Assembly (NCBI GenBank): GCA_029243165.1
Contig: JAQWSN010000012.1
Span: 62,001 to 126,000, forward strand
Length of the DNA: 64,000 bases
Reading direction: 5' to 3'
Origin: Flavobacteriaceae bacterium
GTDB lineage: Bacteria > Bacteroidota > Bacteroidia > Flavobacteriales > Flavobacteriaceae
The position numbers and the translations under genes are program-made. Below the pieces are notes generated by a model. It worked only from the letters and a program-made list of their open reading frames with translations. It was not told the DNA's origin and searched no databases. Below are positions 18,639 to 26,529 of this stretch, in pieces. Within the stretch, counting starts at the first letter, position 1; each line of letters opens with the position of its first letter.

Positions 18639-19688
18639 GTGGGTCGTTTTAAATTTAGAAAAGCGAGTTTTATTACAGCACTTCTGGTTTCAGTAGGTGT
18701 TGTCCTGTTACAGTGCATCTTTTTTTATTTCTTTTTAGAACCTGCTTTTTCAAAAATAATCTATGCCCTAATTTCAGAGTTTTTTGGGGTGCTCCTTTTT
18801 ACCTACATACTATTGTCTTACAGTTTTGAGCGATTTTTAGTAACTCGAGTTCAAGAGTTGTATAAAAGTTTAATTCCTACAACTTCATTTACCAGTGGCG
18901 TAAATCAAGCCAATGATATTGAACTTCTAACTTCAAGTCTTAAAAAGATGAATTCTGATAAAAATCTGGAAATTGAGCTTCTTAAAAAAGAACAAGACTT
19001 CAGACGTGAGTTTATTGGAAACATAGCACATGAGTTAAAAACCCCAATCTTTACCGTTCAGGGTTATGTTTTAACTCTTTTGGATGGTGAGATTGAAGAT
19101 CAAAAGATTATCAAAAAATACCTTAAGCAAACCTCAAAAGGTGTTGACCGTTTGATTTACATCATTAAAGATTTGGATTTGATTACCAAATTTGAGTCTG
19201 GTATTGCCACTTTAAATAATAAACCTTTCGACATCATATCAGCGATAAAGAATGTATTTGAATTACTAGAAATGCAAGCTTTGGAAAATAAAATTGTTTT
19301 AAAATTTGATAAAGATTATCCCAATCCAATTGAAGTAAATGCTGACGAAGAGCGGATTCATCAGGTGTTGACAAATCTGATTGTCAACTCCCTAAAATAC
19401 GGAGTTAAAAAAGGAGTTACTGAAGTTAGTGTTGAGCTTTTGACAGAAAATAAAATATTGGTACGAATTGCTGATAATGGAGAAGGGATTGATGAAGAAC
19501 ATTTACCTCGACTTTTTGAACGATTTTACAGGGTCGATAAAACTCGAAATAGAAATCAGGGAGGATCTGGTCTCGGTCTTGCAATAGTGAAACACATTAT
19601 TGAAGCTCATGATGAGAAAATTTTAGTGGAAAGCGAATCTAAAGTAGGTTCTGAATTTTCTTTTTCACTTACTTTAGATAAAAAATAG
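18639..19688 (+). CDS. Sensor histidine kinase (RprX-like)
   Basis: A 349-aa membrane kinase: two hydrophobic helices (residues ~9-31 and ~37-56), a short linker, the H-box FIGNIAHELKTPIFTVQG (phosphoacceptor His), then N-box (QVLTNLIVNSLKYG), G1 (VRIADNGEGID), F (LPRLFERFYRVD) and G2 (GGSGLGLAIVKHII) motifs. No sizeable periplasmic sensor lies between the helices, so the signal is probably sensed in or near the membrane. Translation begins at a GTG six bases after the regulator stop, indicating one operon. Confidence 0.93.
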   Translation: MGRFKFRKASFITALLVSVGVVLLQCIFFYFFLEPAFSKIIYALISEFFGVLLFTYILLSYSFERFLVTRVQELYKSLIPTTSFTSGVNQANDIELLTSSLKKMNSDKNLEIELLKKEQDFRREFIGNIAHELKTPIFTVQGYVLTLLDGEIEDQKIIKKYLKQTSKGVDRLIYIIKDLDLITKFESGIATLNNKPFDIISAIKNVFELLEMQALENKIVLKFDKDYPNPIEVNADEERIHQVLTNLIVNSLKYGVKKGVTEVSVELLTENKILVRIADNGEGIDEEHLPRLFERFYRVDKTRNRNQGGSGLGLAIVKHIIEAHDEKILVESESKVGSEFSFSLTLDKK

Positions 19689-19740
19689 AGCTATTCAAGA
19701 CCTCATTTTTCTATTTTTATCAAAAAATTAGACCAAATCA

Positions 19741-20409
19741 GTGGGAAGTAAAAATAAACTAAAACGATTTAAAGAAAACGAAAAATTCAGTAATGTGATT
19801 CAACCTGAGCGGGAAATATTGACCTCTGCAGGTCTATCTCTTAAAGGGAAGTGGAACACGAATTTTTTTAAAAACAGCAATCCAATTGTTTTGGAACTGG
19901 GTTGTGGTAAGGGTGAATACACAGTACACCTAGCCCAAAAGAATCCGGAGGTAAATTACATCGGAGTTGACATAAAAGGAGCGCGCTTTTGGAGAGGTGC
20001 TAAAACAGCTTTGGAAAATGGCTTAGAAAACGTTGGGTTTCTCAGAACCCAGATTGAGCTTATTGCTCATTGTTTTGCTGAAAATGAAGTTGATCAAATT
20101 TGGATCACATTTCCAGATCCTCAGATCAAGTACAAAAGAACGAAACACAGGCTTACCCACCCCGATTTTTTAAAGAATTACAAAAAAATTCTTAAACCTG
20201 AAGGGATTATTCATCTAAAGACCGATAGCGAATTTTTATTCGGCTACACTTTGGGAACCATTGCAAATCAAGGTCAGATTATCTATGCCCACCACAATAT
20301 TTACAATAATAGTGATGCTCCTCAGGTTGCTACTGCAATTCAAACTTTTTACGAGCAGCAATTTTTAGAGCAAGGAAAAGCAATTACTTACATGCAATTT
20401 AAACTGTAA
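19741..20409 (+). CDS. trmB: tRNA (guanine-N7-)-methyltransferase
   Basis: A 222-aa SAM-dependent methyltransferase making m7G46 in tRNA. The SAM motif LELGCGKGEYTVHLA (residues ~51-65) is followed by YIGVDIKGARFWRGA and the family signature ITFPDPQIKYKRTKHRLTHP. IHLKTDSEFLFGYTL completes the set. The start is a GTG (MGSKNKLKRF), the usual N-terminus. It is followed two bases later by the alkyltransferase-like gene. Confidence 0.97.
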   Translation: MGSKNKLKRFKENEKFSNVIQPEREILTSAGLSLKGKWNTNFFKNSNPIVLELGCGKGEYTVHLAQKNPEVNYIGVDIKGARFWRGAKTALENGLENVGFLRTQIELIAHCFAENEVDQIWITFPDPQIKYKRTKHRLTHPDFLKNYKKILKPEGIIHLKTDSEFLFGYTLGTIANQGQIIYAHHNIYNNSDAPQVATAIQTFYEQQFLEQGKAITYMQFKL

Positions 20410-20411
20410 TC

Positions 20412-20750
20412 ATGACAGATGAGGTTTCCTTTTTTTCGAGAGTTTATGAGGTGGTATGTAAAATACCAGAAGGAAAAGTGACGACTTACGGAGCCATTGC
20501 AAAATATTTAGGTTCTCCTCAAAGTTCTCGAATGGTGGGGTGGGCAATGAATTCTGCACACACACAGCCCAATATTCCTGCACATCGTGTAGTCAATAGA
20601 AATGGTATCCTCACTGGTAAGCATCATTTTGGAGGAGGTAAAATCATGCAGCAGCTTTTGGAAAACGAAGGAATCAAAGTAGTTGATGATCAGATCCAAG
20701 ATTTGAAAAATCACCTATGGAATCCTGTTAAGTCCTTGAATGACTTTTAG
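20412..20750 (+). CDS. Alkyltransferase-like (ATL) protein, MGMT family
   Basis: A 112-aa protein with the DNA-binding part of O6-alkylguanine-DNA alkyltransferase: VYEVVCKIPEGKVTTYGAIA, then MVGWAMNSAH and IPAHRVVNRNG. In active alkyltransferases the motif is PCHR; here the acceptor Cys is Ala57 (PAHR), so it cannot take the alkyl group. ATL proteins of this kind bind O6-alkylguanine and hand the lesion to nucleotide excision repair. Cotranscribed with trmB by spacing. Confidence 0.9.
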   Translation: MTDEVSFFSRVYEVVCKIPEGKVTTYGAIAKYLGSPQSSRMVGWAMNSAHTQPNIPAHRVVNRNGILTGKHHFGGGKIMQQLLENEGIKVVDDQIQDLKNHLWNPVKSLNDF

Positions 20751-20784
20751 AATGTTTTGGTTTTTCTTATTGAAACCTTAGCAG

Positions 20785-20792
20785 TATATTTG
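20785..20792 (+). promoter_or_regulatory. Putative -7 element for the mrp-nifU-fnr-fdx operon
   Basis: TATATTTG is an exact TAnnTTTG match 20 bases ahead of the ATG. TTG triplets lie 12 and 25 bases upstream, neither at the ideal 17-23 spacing. Confidence 0.4.
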
Positions 20793-20812
20793 TAAACTTA
20801 CCAAAAACGGAA

Positions 20813-21946
20813 ATGAACATTACAAAAGAAGCCGTAATTGAATCACTGAAAACCATCAGCTCTCCTGGAGAAGGAGGCAATTTGGTTGACCAAGGGATGA
20901 TCTCAAACATTATGATTTTTGGAGATCAAATTGATATTGACCTTCAATTACAAAACCCAAGCTTACAAGCCAGAAAAAAGCTTGAAGTAACGATCCTAAA
21001 AACACTTCATGAACAGGTTTATGAAAAAGCAAAAATTAAGATCAATACCAAAGTCATTGCTGCTCCCAAAGCTGAAGAGCCCATTAAAGGAAAACCAATT
21101 AAAGGTATTGAAAACATCATTGCTGTCTCTTCTGGAAAGGGAGGCGTTGGAAAATCTACCATCACTGCCAATTTAGCGGTTACTTTATCCAAAATGGGTT
21201 GTAAAGTTGGTGTATTGGATGCCGACATTTACGGCCCCTCCATCCCAACCATGTTTGATGTCGAAGGAGCACGACCTTTGTCCGTTCAGGTAGATGGAAA
21301 GTCGAAAATGGAACCCGTAGAAAATTACGGTGTTAAAGTTTTGTCCATTGGCTTTTTTACCAAACCTAATCAAGCTGTTGTTTGGAGAGGACCTATGGCA
21401 GCAAAGGCCTTAAATCAAATGATTTTTGATGCCGCCTGGGGAGAGTTGGATTTTTTGCTAATTGACCTTCCTCCAGGTACTGGAGATATTCATCTGAGTA
21501 TTGTCCAATCGTTGCCCTTGAATGGAGCAGTGGTGGTAAGCACTCCTCAAAATGTTGCACTGGCAGATGCTAAAAAGGGTATCGCTATGTTTCAACAAGA
21601 CAGTATCAAGGTACCTGTATTGGGAATTATTGAAAACATGAGTTATTTCACTCCAGCAGAACTTCCAGACAACAAGTATTACATATTTGGAAAAAAAGGA
21701 GCAGAATACTTAGCTAAGGACAGGAACGTTCCCTTTCTAGGTGCGCTCCCTCTGGTTCAGAGTATTCGAGAGGCAGCCGATGTGGGTAGGCCTGCCGTAC
21801 TTCAAGACCAAAGTAGCTTGGCTGTCCATTTTGATGAAATAACCAAAAAACTAGTATCTCAGACCTTGTTGAGAAATCAAGAATTACCCCCCACAAAGGC
21901 GGTAGAAATAACAAATTTAGTTGGATGTGAAGCTGTAAAATCATGA
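20813..21946 (+). CDS. apbC: Mrp/NBP35-type iron-sulfur carrier ATPase
   Basis: A 377-aa P-loop protein. Residues 1-~85 form an MIP18/PaaD-like (DUF59) domain; the deviant Walker A GKGGVGKSTI lies near 107-116, with DADIYGPSIPT and LIDLPPGTGD as switch and Walker B blocks. Such proteins bind and transfer [4Fe-4S] clusters. I see no clear C-terminal CxxC pair of the classical ApbC; NMSYFTPAELPDNKYYIFG occupies the region where some homologues have one. It overlaps the NifU gene by four bases and leads an Fe-S/electron-transfer operon. Confidence 0.93.
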   Translation: MNITKEAVIESLKTISSPGEGGNLVDQGMISNIMIFGDQIDIDLQLQNPSLQARKKLEVTILKTLHEQVYEKAKIKINTKVIAAPKAEEPIKGKPIKGIENIIAVSSGKGGVGKSTITANLAVTLSKMGCKVGVLDADIYGPSIPTMFDVEGARPLSVQVDGKSKMEPVENYGVKVLSIGFFTKPNQAVVWRGPMAAKALNQMIFDAAWGELDFLLIDLPPGTGDIHLSIVQSLPLNGAVVVSTPQNVALADAKKGIAMFQQDSIKVPVLGIIENMSYFTPAELPDNKYYIFGKKGAEYLAKDRNVPFLGALPLVQSIREAADVGRPAVLQDQSSLAVHFDEITKKLVSQTLLRNQELPPTKAVEITNLVGCEAVKS

Positions 21947-22203
21947 GTCTAAACCAAGAAGAAACCATAGAAAAAATCCACTTAGCACTGGATGAGATAC
22001 GTCCCTTTCTTAAATCAGATGGGGGGGATATTTCATTTGTATCTCTAGAGGATAAAAAGCACGTAAAAGTTCAACTCCACGGAGCCTGCGTAGGTTGTAG
22101 TGTCAATCAAATGACACTTAAATCGGGAGTTGAAATGACGATCAAAAAGTACCTTCCTGAAATTGAATCCGTGGAGAGCATAGACCCTACCTTAAATGAT
22201 TAA
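21943..22203 (+). CDS. NifU C-terminal domain protein (Nfu-type scaffold)
   Basis: An 86-aa protein consisting of the NifU C-terminal domain alone: IRPFLKSDGGDISFVSLED and the cluster-binding LHGACVGCSVNQMTLKSGVE with its CxxC pair. Nfu proteins carry [4Fe-4S] clusters to apoproteins. Overlaps at both ends (ATGA with mrp, eight bases with the FNR gene) suggest coordinated translation with Mrp. Confidence 0.95.
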   Translation: MSLNQEETIEKIHLALDEIRPFLKSDGGDISFVSLEDKKHVKVQLHGACVGCSVNQMTLKSGVEMTIKKYLPEIESVESIDPTLND

Positions 22204-23248
22204 AACAGATATTCTGATTATCGGTGCAGGTCCAACGGGGCTCTTTACTGTTTTTGAAGCAGGTTTGCTCAAACTCAAATGTCATTTAATTGACTCCCTT
22301 CCGATGCCCGGTGGCCAGTGTGCAGAAATTTATCCCAAAAAACCTATTTATGATATTCCGTCCCATCCAGAAATTTTGGCGGGTGATTTGGTCAAAAATT
22401 TAGAAGAACAAATTGAACCTTTTCAACCGGGATTTACCCTAGGCGAAAGTGCTGTTTCTATCGAAAAAACAGAGGATGATCACTTTATTGTTACTACTGA
22501 TCAAGGAACGCAACACCAAGCTCCTGTTGTTGCTATTGCTGGAGGTCTCGGAACATTTGAACCAAGAAAACCTCCTCTAAAAAATTTGGAGCAATATGAA
22601 GAAAAGGGGGTTCACTACATGGTCAAAAATCCTGAATATTTTCGAGATAAGACTGTGGTTATTGCAGGTGGTGGTGATTCTGCCTTGGATTGGACCATCT
22701 TTTTAGAAAAAATTGCAGCTTCAGTGACTCTAGTCCACAGGAGGAATGAATTCAGAGGCGCCCTGGACTCTGTAGAAAAAGTGCAAGAACTTAAAAATAA
22801 GGGATGTATCAGTTTGATCACTCCTGCGGAGGTCACTGCACTAAAAGGAGAAGAAAAACTGGAAGCTCTTACAGTTAGTCATCAAGGAAATTCAAAAGAT
22901 TTGGAATGCGACGCTTTTATCCCATTGTTTGGCTTGACTCCAAAACTAGGACCCATTGCTGATTGGGGGTTGGAAATTGAAAAAAATGCAATAAAGGTGG
23001 ACAACAGTCTGGATTATCAAACCAATATCCCTGGGATTTATGCCATTGGGGATGTCAATACCTACCCTGGAAAATTAAAATTAATCTTATGCGGTTTTCA
23101 CGAGGCAACTCTGATGTGTCAGAGTGCTTTTAAACGAATTCATCCGGATAAACGTAATGTGTTGAAGTACACAACTGTGAGCGGAGTGAATGGCTTTGAC
23201 GGTTCTCAAAAACAGGCAGCAAAATCTACGATTAAAAGTATCGAGTAA
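22196..23248 (+). CDS. Ferredoxin--NADP(+) reductase, thioredoxin-reductase-like type
   Basis: A 350-aa flavoprotein of the TrxR-like ferredoxin reductase class. FAD motif GAGPTGLFTVFEAG (residues ~8-21), second nucleotide motif VVIAGGGDSALDW (~154-166), and the C-terminal FAD block IYAIGDVNTYPGKLKL. The CxxC redox pair of true thioredoxin reductases is absent, which fits the FNR class. The adjacent 2Fe-2S ferredoxin is the likely electron partner, perhaps supplying reductant to cluster assembly by Mrp/Nfu. Confidence 0.92.
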   Translation: MIKTDILIIGAGPTGLFTVFEAGLLKLKCHLIDSLPMPGGQCAEIYPKKPIYDIPSHPEILAGDLVKNLEEQIEPFQPGFTLGESAVSIEKTEDDHFIVTTDQGTQHQAPVVAIAGGLGTFEPRKPPLKNLEQYEEKGVHYMVKNPEYFRDKTVVIAGGGDSALDWTIFLEKIAASVTLVHRRNEFRGALDSVEKVQELKNKGCISLITPAEVTALKGEEKLEALTVSHQGNSKDLECDAFIPLFGLTPKLGPIADWGLEIEKNAIKVDNSLDYQTNIPGIYAIGDVNTYPGKLKLILCGFHEATLMCQSAFKRIHPDKRNVLKYTTVSGVNGFDGSQKQAAKSTIKSIE

Positions 23249-23572
23249 ATGAGTTCAGATATTCGTGTTTTTTTGACCGATCGTGAGGGGGAACTTCACA
23301 AACTAACCGCACCTACCGACATGCAAATGAATTTGATGGAAGTATGCAAGGCCTACGAGTTACCTGTGGAGGGTACTTGTGGGGGGATGGCACTTTGTGC
23401 TTCATGCCAATGTTATGTGGAAAGTGAGCACCTACTTCCAGAACGATCAGATGACGAAGAAGCAATGCTAGCTGAAGCTTTTTATGTAAGAGAGAATAGC
23501 CGACTGGGTTGTCAAATTCAAATGACCCCTGATTTGGATGGATTAAAAATAACCTTGGCTCCAGAAGAATAA
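23249..23572 (+). CDS. [2Fe-2S] ferredoxin
   Basis: A 107-aa plant/adrenodoxin-type ferredoxin. The cluster loop is TCGGMALCASCQC, giving Cys-x5-Cys-x2-Cys, with a fourth ligand in LGCQIQM near the end. The length and the acidic SDDEEAMLAEA segment fit the adrenodoxin-like subgroup. It begins right after the reductase stop, so reductase and ferredoxin form an electron-transfer pair. No signal peptide; cytoplasmic. Confidence 0.95.
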   Translation: MSSDIRVFLTDREGELHKLTAPTDMQMNLMEVCKAYELPVEGTCGGMALCASCQCYVESEHLLPERSDDEEAMLAEAFYVRENSRLGCQIQMTPDLDGLKITLAPEE

Positions 23573-23576
23573 TTCT

Positions 23577-24239
23577 ATGAAAAAAACAAAAAAACATCTT
23601 TGTGCTTTATTTGATCTTGATGGAGTTATCGTGGATACCGCCAAATACCACTATTTGGCTTGGAAAAAAATAGCTGCAGAATTTGATTACGAATTGACTG
23701 AAGCAGACAACGAACAACTCAAAGGCGTAAGCCGTTCAGATTCTTTAAATCGTATTTTAGAAATGGCTGGAAAAAGCTTGGATGAAGATTCTTTTAATCA
23801 ATTTTTACATCAAAAAAATAAGGATTATCTCATTTTTATCCAGGAAGTTAAAAAGGATAATATTTTGCCAGGAGTCAAGCATGCGTTGGATTTTCTAAAA
23901 GAAAATAAGATCAAAATCGGATTGGGCTCAGCGAGTAAAAATGCACAAATTATCCTTGAGAAACTTGAGATTACTTCTTATTTTGAAACCGTTGTGGACG
24001 GAAATTCAGTCCAAAATGGGAAACCGCATCCTGAGGTTTTTCTCAAAGGTAGTCAGCTACTTGGAGTTGATCCTGAGTACTGTGTTGTTTTTGAAGATTC
24101 ACAAGCAGGAATTCATGCTGCTCAAGCAGGCGGAATGACAGCCATTGCCTTGGGTGAAGAAAAAGTATTTTCAGATATGGATTATTGCTTCCCTAATTTT
24201 GAAGCTTTGGACTCGGCAACTTTAAAAACTTTATTTTAA
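23577..24239 (+). CDS. pgmB: Beta-phosphoglucomutase
   Basis: A 220-aa HAD phosphatase-fold enzyme interconverting beta-glucose 1-phosphate and glucose 6-phosphate. Motif I is FDLDGVIVDTAKYH (nucleophile Asp in DLD), the cap has LKGVSRSDSLNRIL, motif II is GLGSASKNA and motif III/IV KPHPEVFLKGS with VVFEDSQAGIHAA. It lies seven bases ahead of the GH65 phosphorylase, whose product is beta-glucose 1-phosphate, so the two catalyse consecutive steps. Confidence 0.96.
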   Translation: MKKTKKHLCALFDLDGVIVDTAKYHYLAWKKIAAEFDYELTEADNEQLKGVSRSDSLNRILEMAGKSLDEDSFNQFLHQKNKDYLIFIQEVKKDNILPGVKHALDFLKENKIKIGLGSASKNAQIILEKLEITSYFETVVDGNSVQNGKPHPEVFLKGSQLLGVDPEYCVVFEDSQAGIHAAQAGGMTAIALGEEKVFSDMDYCFPNFEALDSATLKTLF

Positions 24240-24246
24240 ACAAGAA

Positions 24247-26523
24247 ATGAAGTCAAACTATTTAAAAATTCATCCTTGGAAAATAATCGAAGAAGGCTTT
24301 GATCCTAAACGTGTGAAGTCTTCGGAAAGTATTTTCAGCTTAGGAAATGGTGCTATGGGACAACGCGCCAATTTCGAAGAGACGTATTCTGGAGAAACAT
24401 TCCAAGGAAGCTATGTAGGAGGAGTGTATTATCCAGATAAAACCAAAGTAGGTTGGTGGAAGAATGGTTATCCTGAGTACTTTGCCAAAGTGTTGAATGC
24501 TCCCAATTGGATCGGGATCAATATCCATACGAATGGGAATCTACTTGATTTAAATCAATACAAGTCAGTTGATAATTTTAGACGCGAGTTGGACATGCAA
24601 ACAGGAATCTATGTTCGTTCTTTTGAAGTTCAAATCGATTCCGCTTGTAGGATAGGAGTGGAGGTAAAACGGTTTTTATCTATGGATCAAGCAGCTCTGG
24701 GAGTTATTCAGTACCAGTTGACGGCTTTAGAAGGAAGCTGTCATCTTGAAATTGAATCTTATGTTGAAGGAAAAATAACCAATCAAGATTCCAATTGGGA
24801 CGATCCTTTTTGGAACCATCATTCTGCATCGCATTCAAATTCTGTGATGTTGCTCAAATCGCGAACTCTCAAAACGAATTTTGATGTAGCAACCTATGCT
24901 CAAACGTTTCTAATTGATCCCAAAGGACAACAATTATCCGACTTTGATGAGGTCAGCGAAAATCAACGGTTGAGTCAATCCAAAAAGCAAATACTTCGTC
25001 AAGGCGAGCAGTGCAGCATTCTCAAGTTTGGGGGGTACATTAATGGAATGAACTATTCTCCGCAGACTTTTGAAGCGGAAGCGCAACGTCTAGTTTTGGA
25101 GGCAGAAAAAAAAGGAATAAAAAAACTGATTGAAGAGCAACACATTGCTTGGTCTAAAATATGGGACCTGTCTGATATTGAAATTCATGGCGACGATGCT
25201 GCACAACAGGCCATACGATTCAATATTTTTCAACTCAACCAAACCTACAACGGAAAAGATCCCAAGCTTAATATTGGACCCAAAGGATTTACAGGGGAAA
25301 AATACGGAGGAAGTACTTACTGGGACACCGAAGCTTATTGCCTGCCTTTTTACATGGCAACTAAAACCCATGAAGTTGGAAGAAATTTGCTAAAGTACCG
25401 ATACGATCAGTTGGATAAGGCCATTGAAAATGCTAAAAAAATCGGTTTTGATAAAGGTGCAGCACTTTACCCTATGGTTACCATGAATGGTGAGGAGTGT
25501 CACAATGAATGGGAGATAACTTTTGAGGAAATTCACAGAAACGGTGCAATTGCTTTTGCGATCTTTAATTACGAGCGTTACACGGGTGATACTTCATACA
25601 TTCCCGAAAAGGGTATTGAAGTACTGATTGGTATTGCTCGCTTTTGGGCACAGCGAGTCAATTATTCCGAGTACCAAAAGGCTTATGTAATGTTGGGGGT
25701 AACAGGACCTAACGAGTATGAAAATAATGTGAATAACAATTGGTACACCAATTACATTGCTCAATGGTGTTTGAATTATGCAGCCGATCAGCAAGAAAAA
25801 ATAAAACAGGAAAATCCAAAACGCTGGGAACAACTTTCAGATAAATTAAATTGGAATAGCAGAGAAACTGCTCAATGGAGAACCATTGCAGACCAGATGT
25901 ATTTTCCTAAACACCCTGATCAAGACTTATTTTTACAGCAAGATGGTTTTTTGGACAAAGAACTCCATCCTGTAAGTGCTTTAAGTCTTGATGAACGTCC
26001 TATTAATCAGCATTGGTCTTGGGATAAAATTCTACGATCTCCTTACATCAAGCAAGCAGATGTTTTACAAGGGTTTTATCTTTTCGAGTCCGATTTTGAT
26101 CGGGAAACCCTTTCACGTCATTTTGATTTTTACGAACCTTTTACCGTTCACGAATCGTCCCTTTCTCCTTGTATTCACTCAATCTTGGCTGCCCGTTTAG
26201 GAGCTGTGGAAAAAGCGTATGATTTTTATTTACAAACCTCGCGTCTTGATCTAGATGACTACAATAAGGAAGTAGAAGAGGGCTTGCACATTACCAGTAT
26301 GGCAGGAACATGGATGAGTGTTGTAGAAGGATTTGGAGGACTTCGTATTATTGACAATCAAGTGCATATTGATCCAAAACTCCCAGAGGCGTGGGAGGCT
26401 TTTTCATTTAAAATTAATTTTAGAGGAACCCCAATTAAAGTGGTGGTCGATAAAGAAAAAGTTGCAGCCATTCATTCCAATCCAGATTTGATTGTACATT
26501 GTAAAGGCAAACCCCTTGATTGA
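24247..26523 (+). CDS. Glycoside hydrolase family 65 phosphorylase (maltose phosphorylase type)
   Basis: A 758-aa GH65 protein without signal peptide, so cytoplasmic. The N-terminal beta-sandwich includes IFSLGNGAMGQRANFEE; the catalytic barrel has GGSTYWDTEAYCLPFY (~356-371) and the NGEECHNEWEITFEEIHRNG block (~415 onward) that holds the general acid Glu; a phosphate-site segment ITSMAGTWMSVVEGFGGLR lies near residue 680. GH65 includes maltose, trehalose and kojibiose phosphorylases; pgmB and two alpha-amylases alongside favour maltose. Substrate assignment is inference. Confidence 0.92.
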   Translation: MKSNYLKIHPWKIIEEGFDPKRVKSSESIFSLGNGAMGQRANFEETYSGETFQGSYVGGVYYPDKTKVGWWKNGYPEYFAKVLNAPNWIGINIHTNGNLLDLNQYKSVDNFRRELDMQTGIYVRSFEVQIDSACRIGVEVKRFLSMDQAALGVIQYQLTALEGSCHLEIESYVEGKITNQDSNWDDPFWNHHSASHSNSVMLLKSRTLKTNFDVATYAQTFLIDPKGQQLSDFDEVSENQRLSQSKKQILRQGEQCSILKFGGYINGMNYSPQTFEAEAQRLVLEAEKKGIKKLIEEQHIAWSKIWDLSDIEIHGDDAAQQAIRFNIFQLNQTYNGKDPKLNIGPKGFTGEKYGGSTYWDTEAYCLPFYMATKTHEVGRNLLKYRYDQLDKAIENAKKIGFDKGAALYPMVTMNGEECHNEWEITFEEIHRNGAIAFAIFNYERYTGDTSYIPEKGIEVLIGIARFWAQRVNYSEYQKAYVMLGVTGPNEYENNVNNNWYTNYIAQWCLNYAADQQEKIKQENPKRWEQLSDKLNWNSRETAQWRTIADQMYFPKHPDQDLFLQQDGFLDKELHPVSALSLDERPINQHWSWDKILRSPYIKQADVLQGFYLFESDFDRETLSRHFDFYEPFTVHESSLSPCIHSILAARLGAVEKAYDFYLQTSRLDLDDYNKEVEEGLHITSMAGTWMSVVEGFGGLRIIDNQVHIDPKLPEAWEAFSFKINFRGTPIKVVVDKEKVAAIHSNPDLIVHCKGKPLD

Positions 26524-26529
26524 TGCTTT

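Noticed and set aside
23313-23597. 94-codon antisense frame over the ferredoxin gene
   Set aside because: The plus-strand frame has all four cluster cysteines and operon spacing; the antisense frame has no recognisable content.
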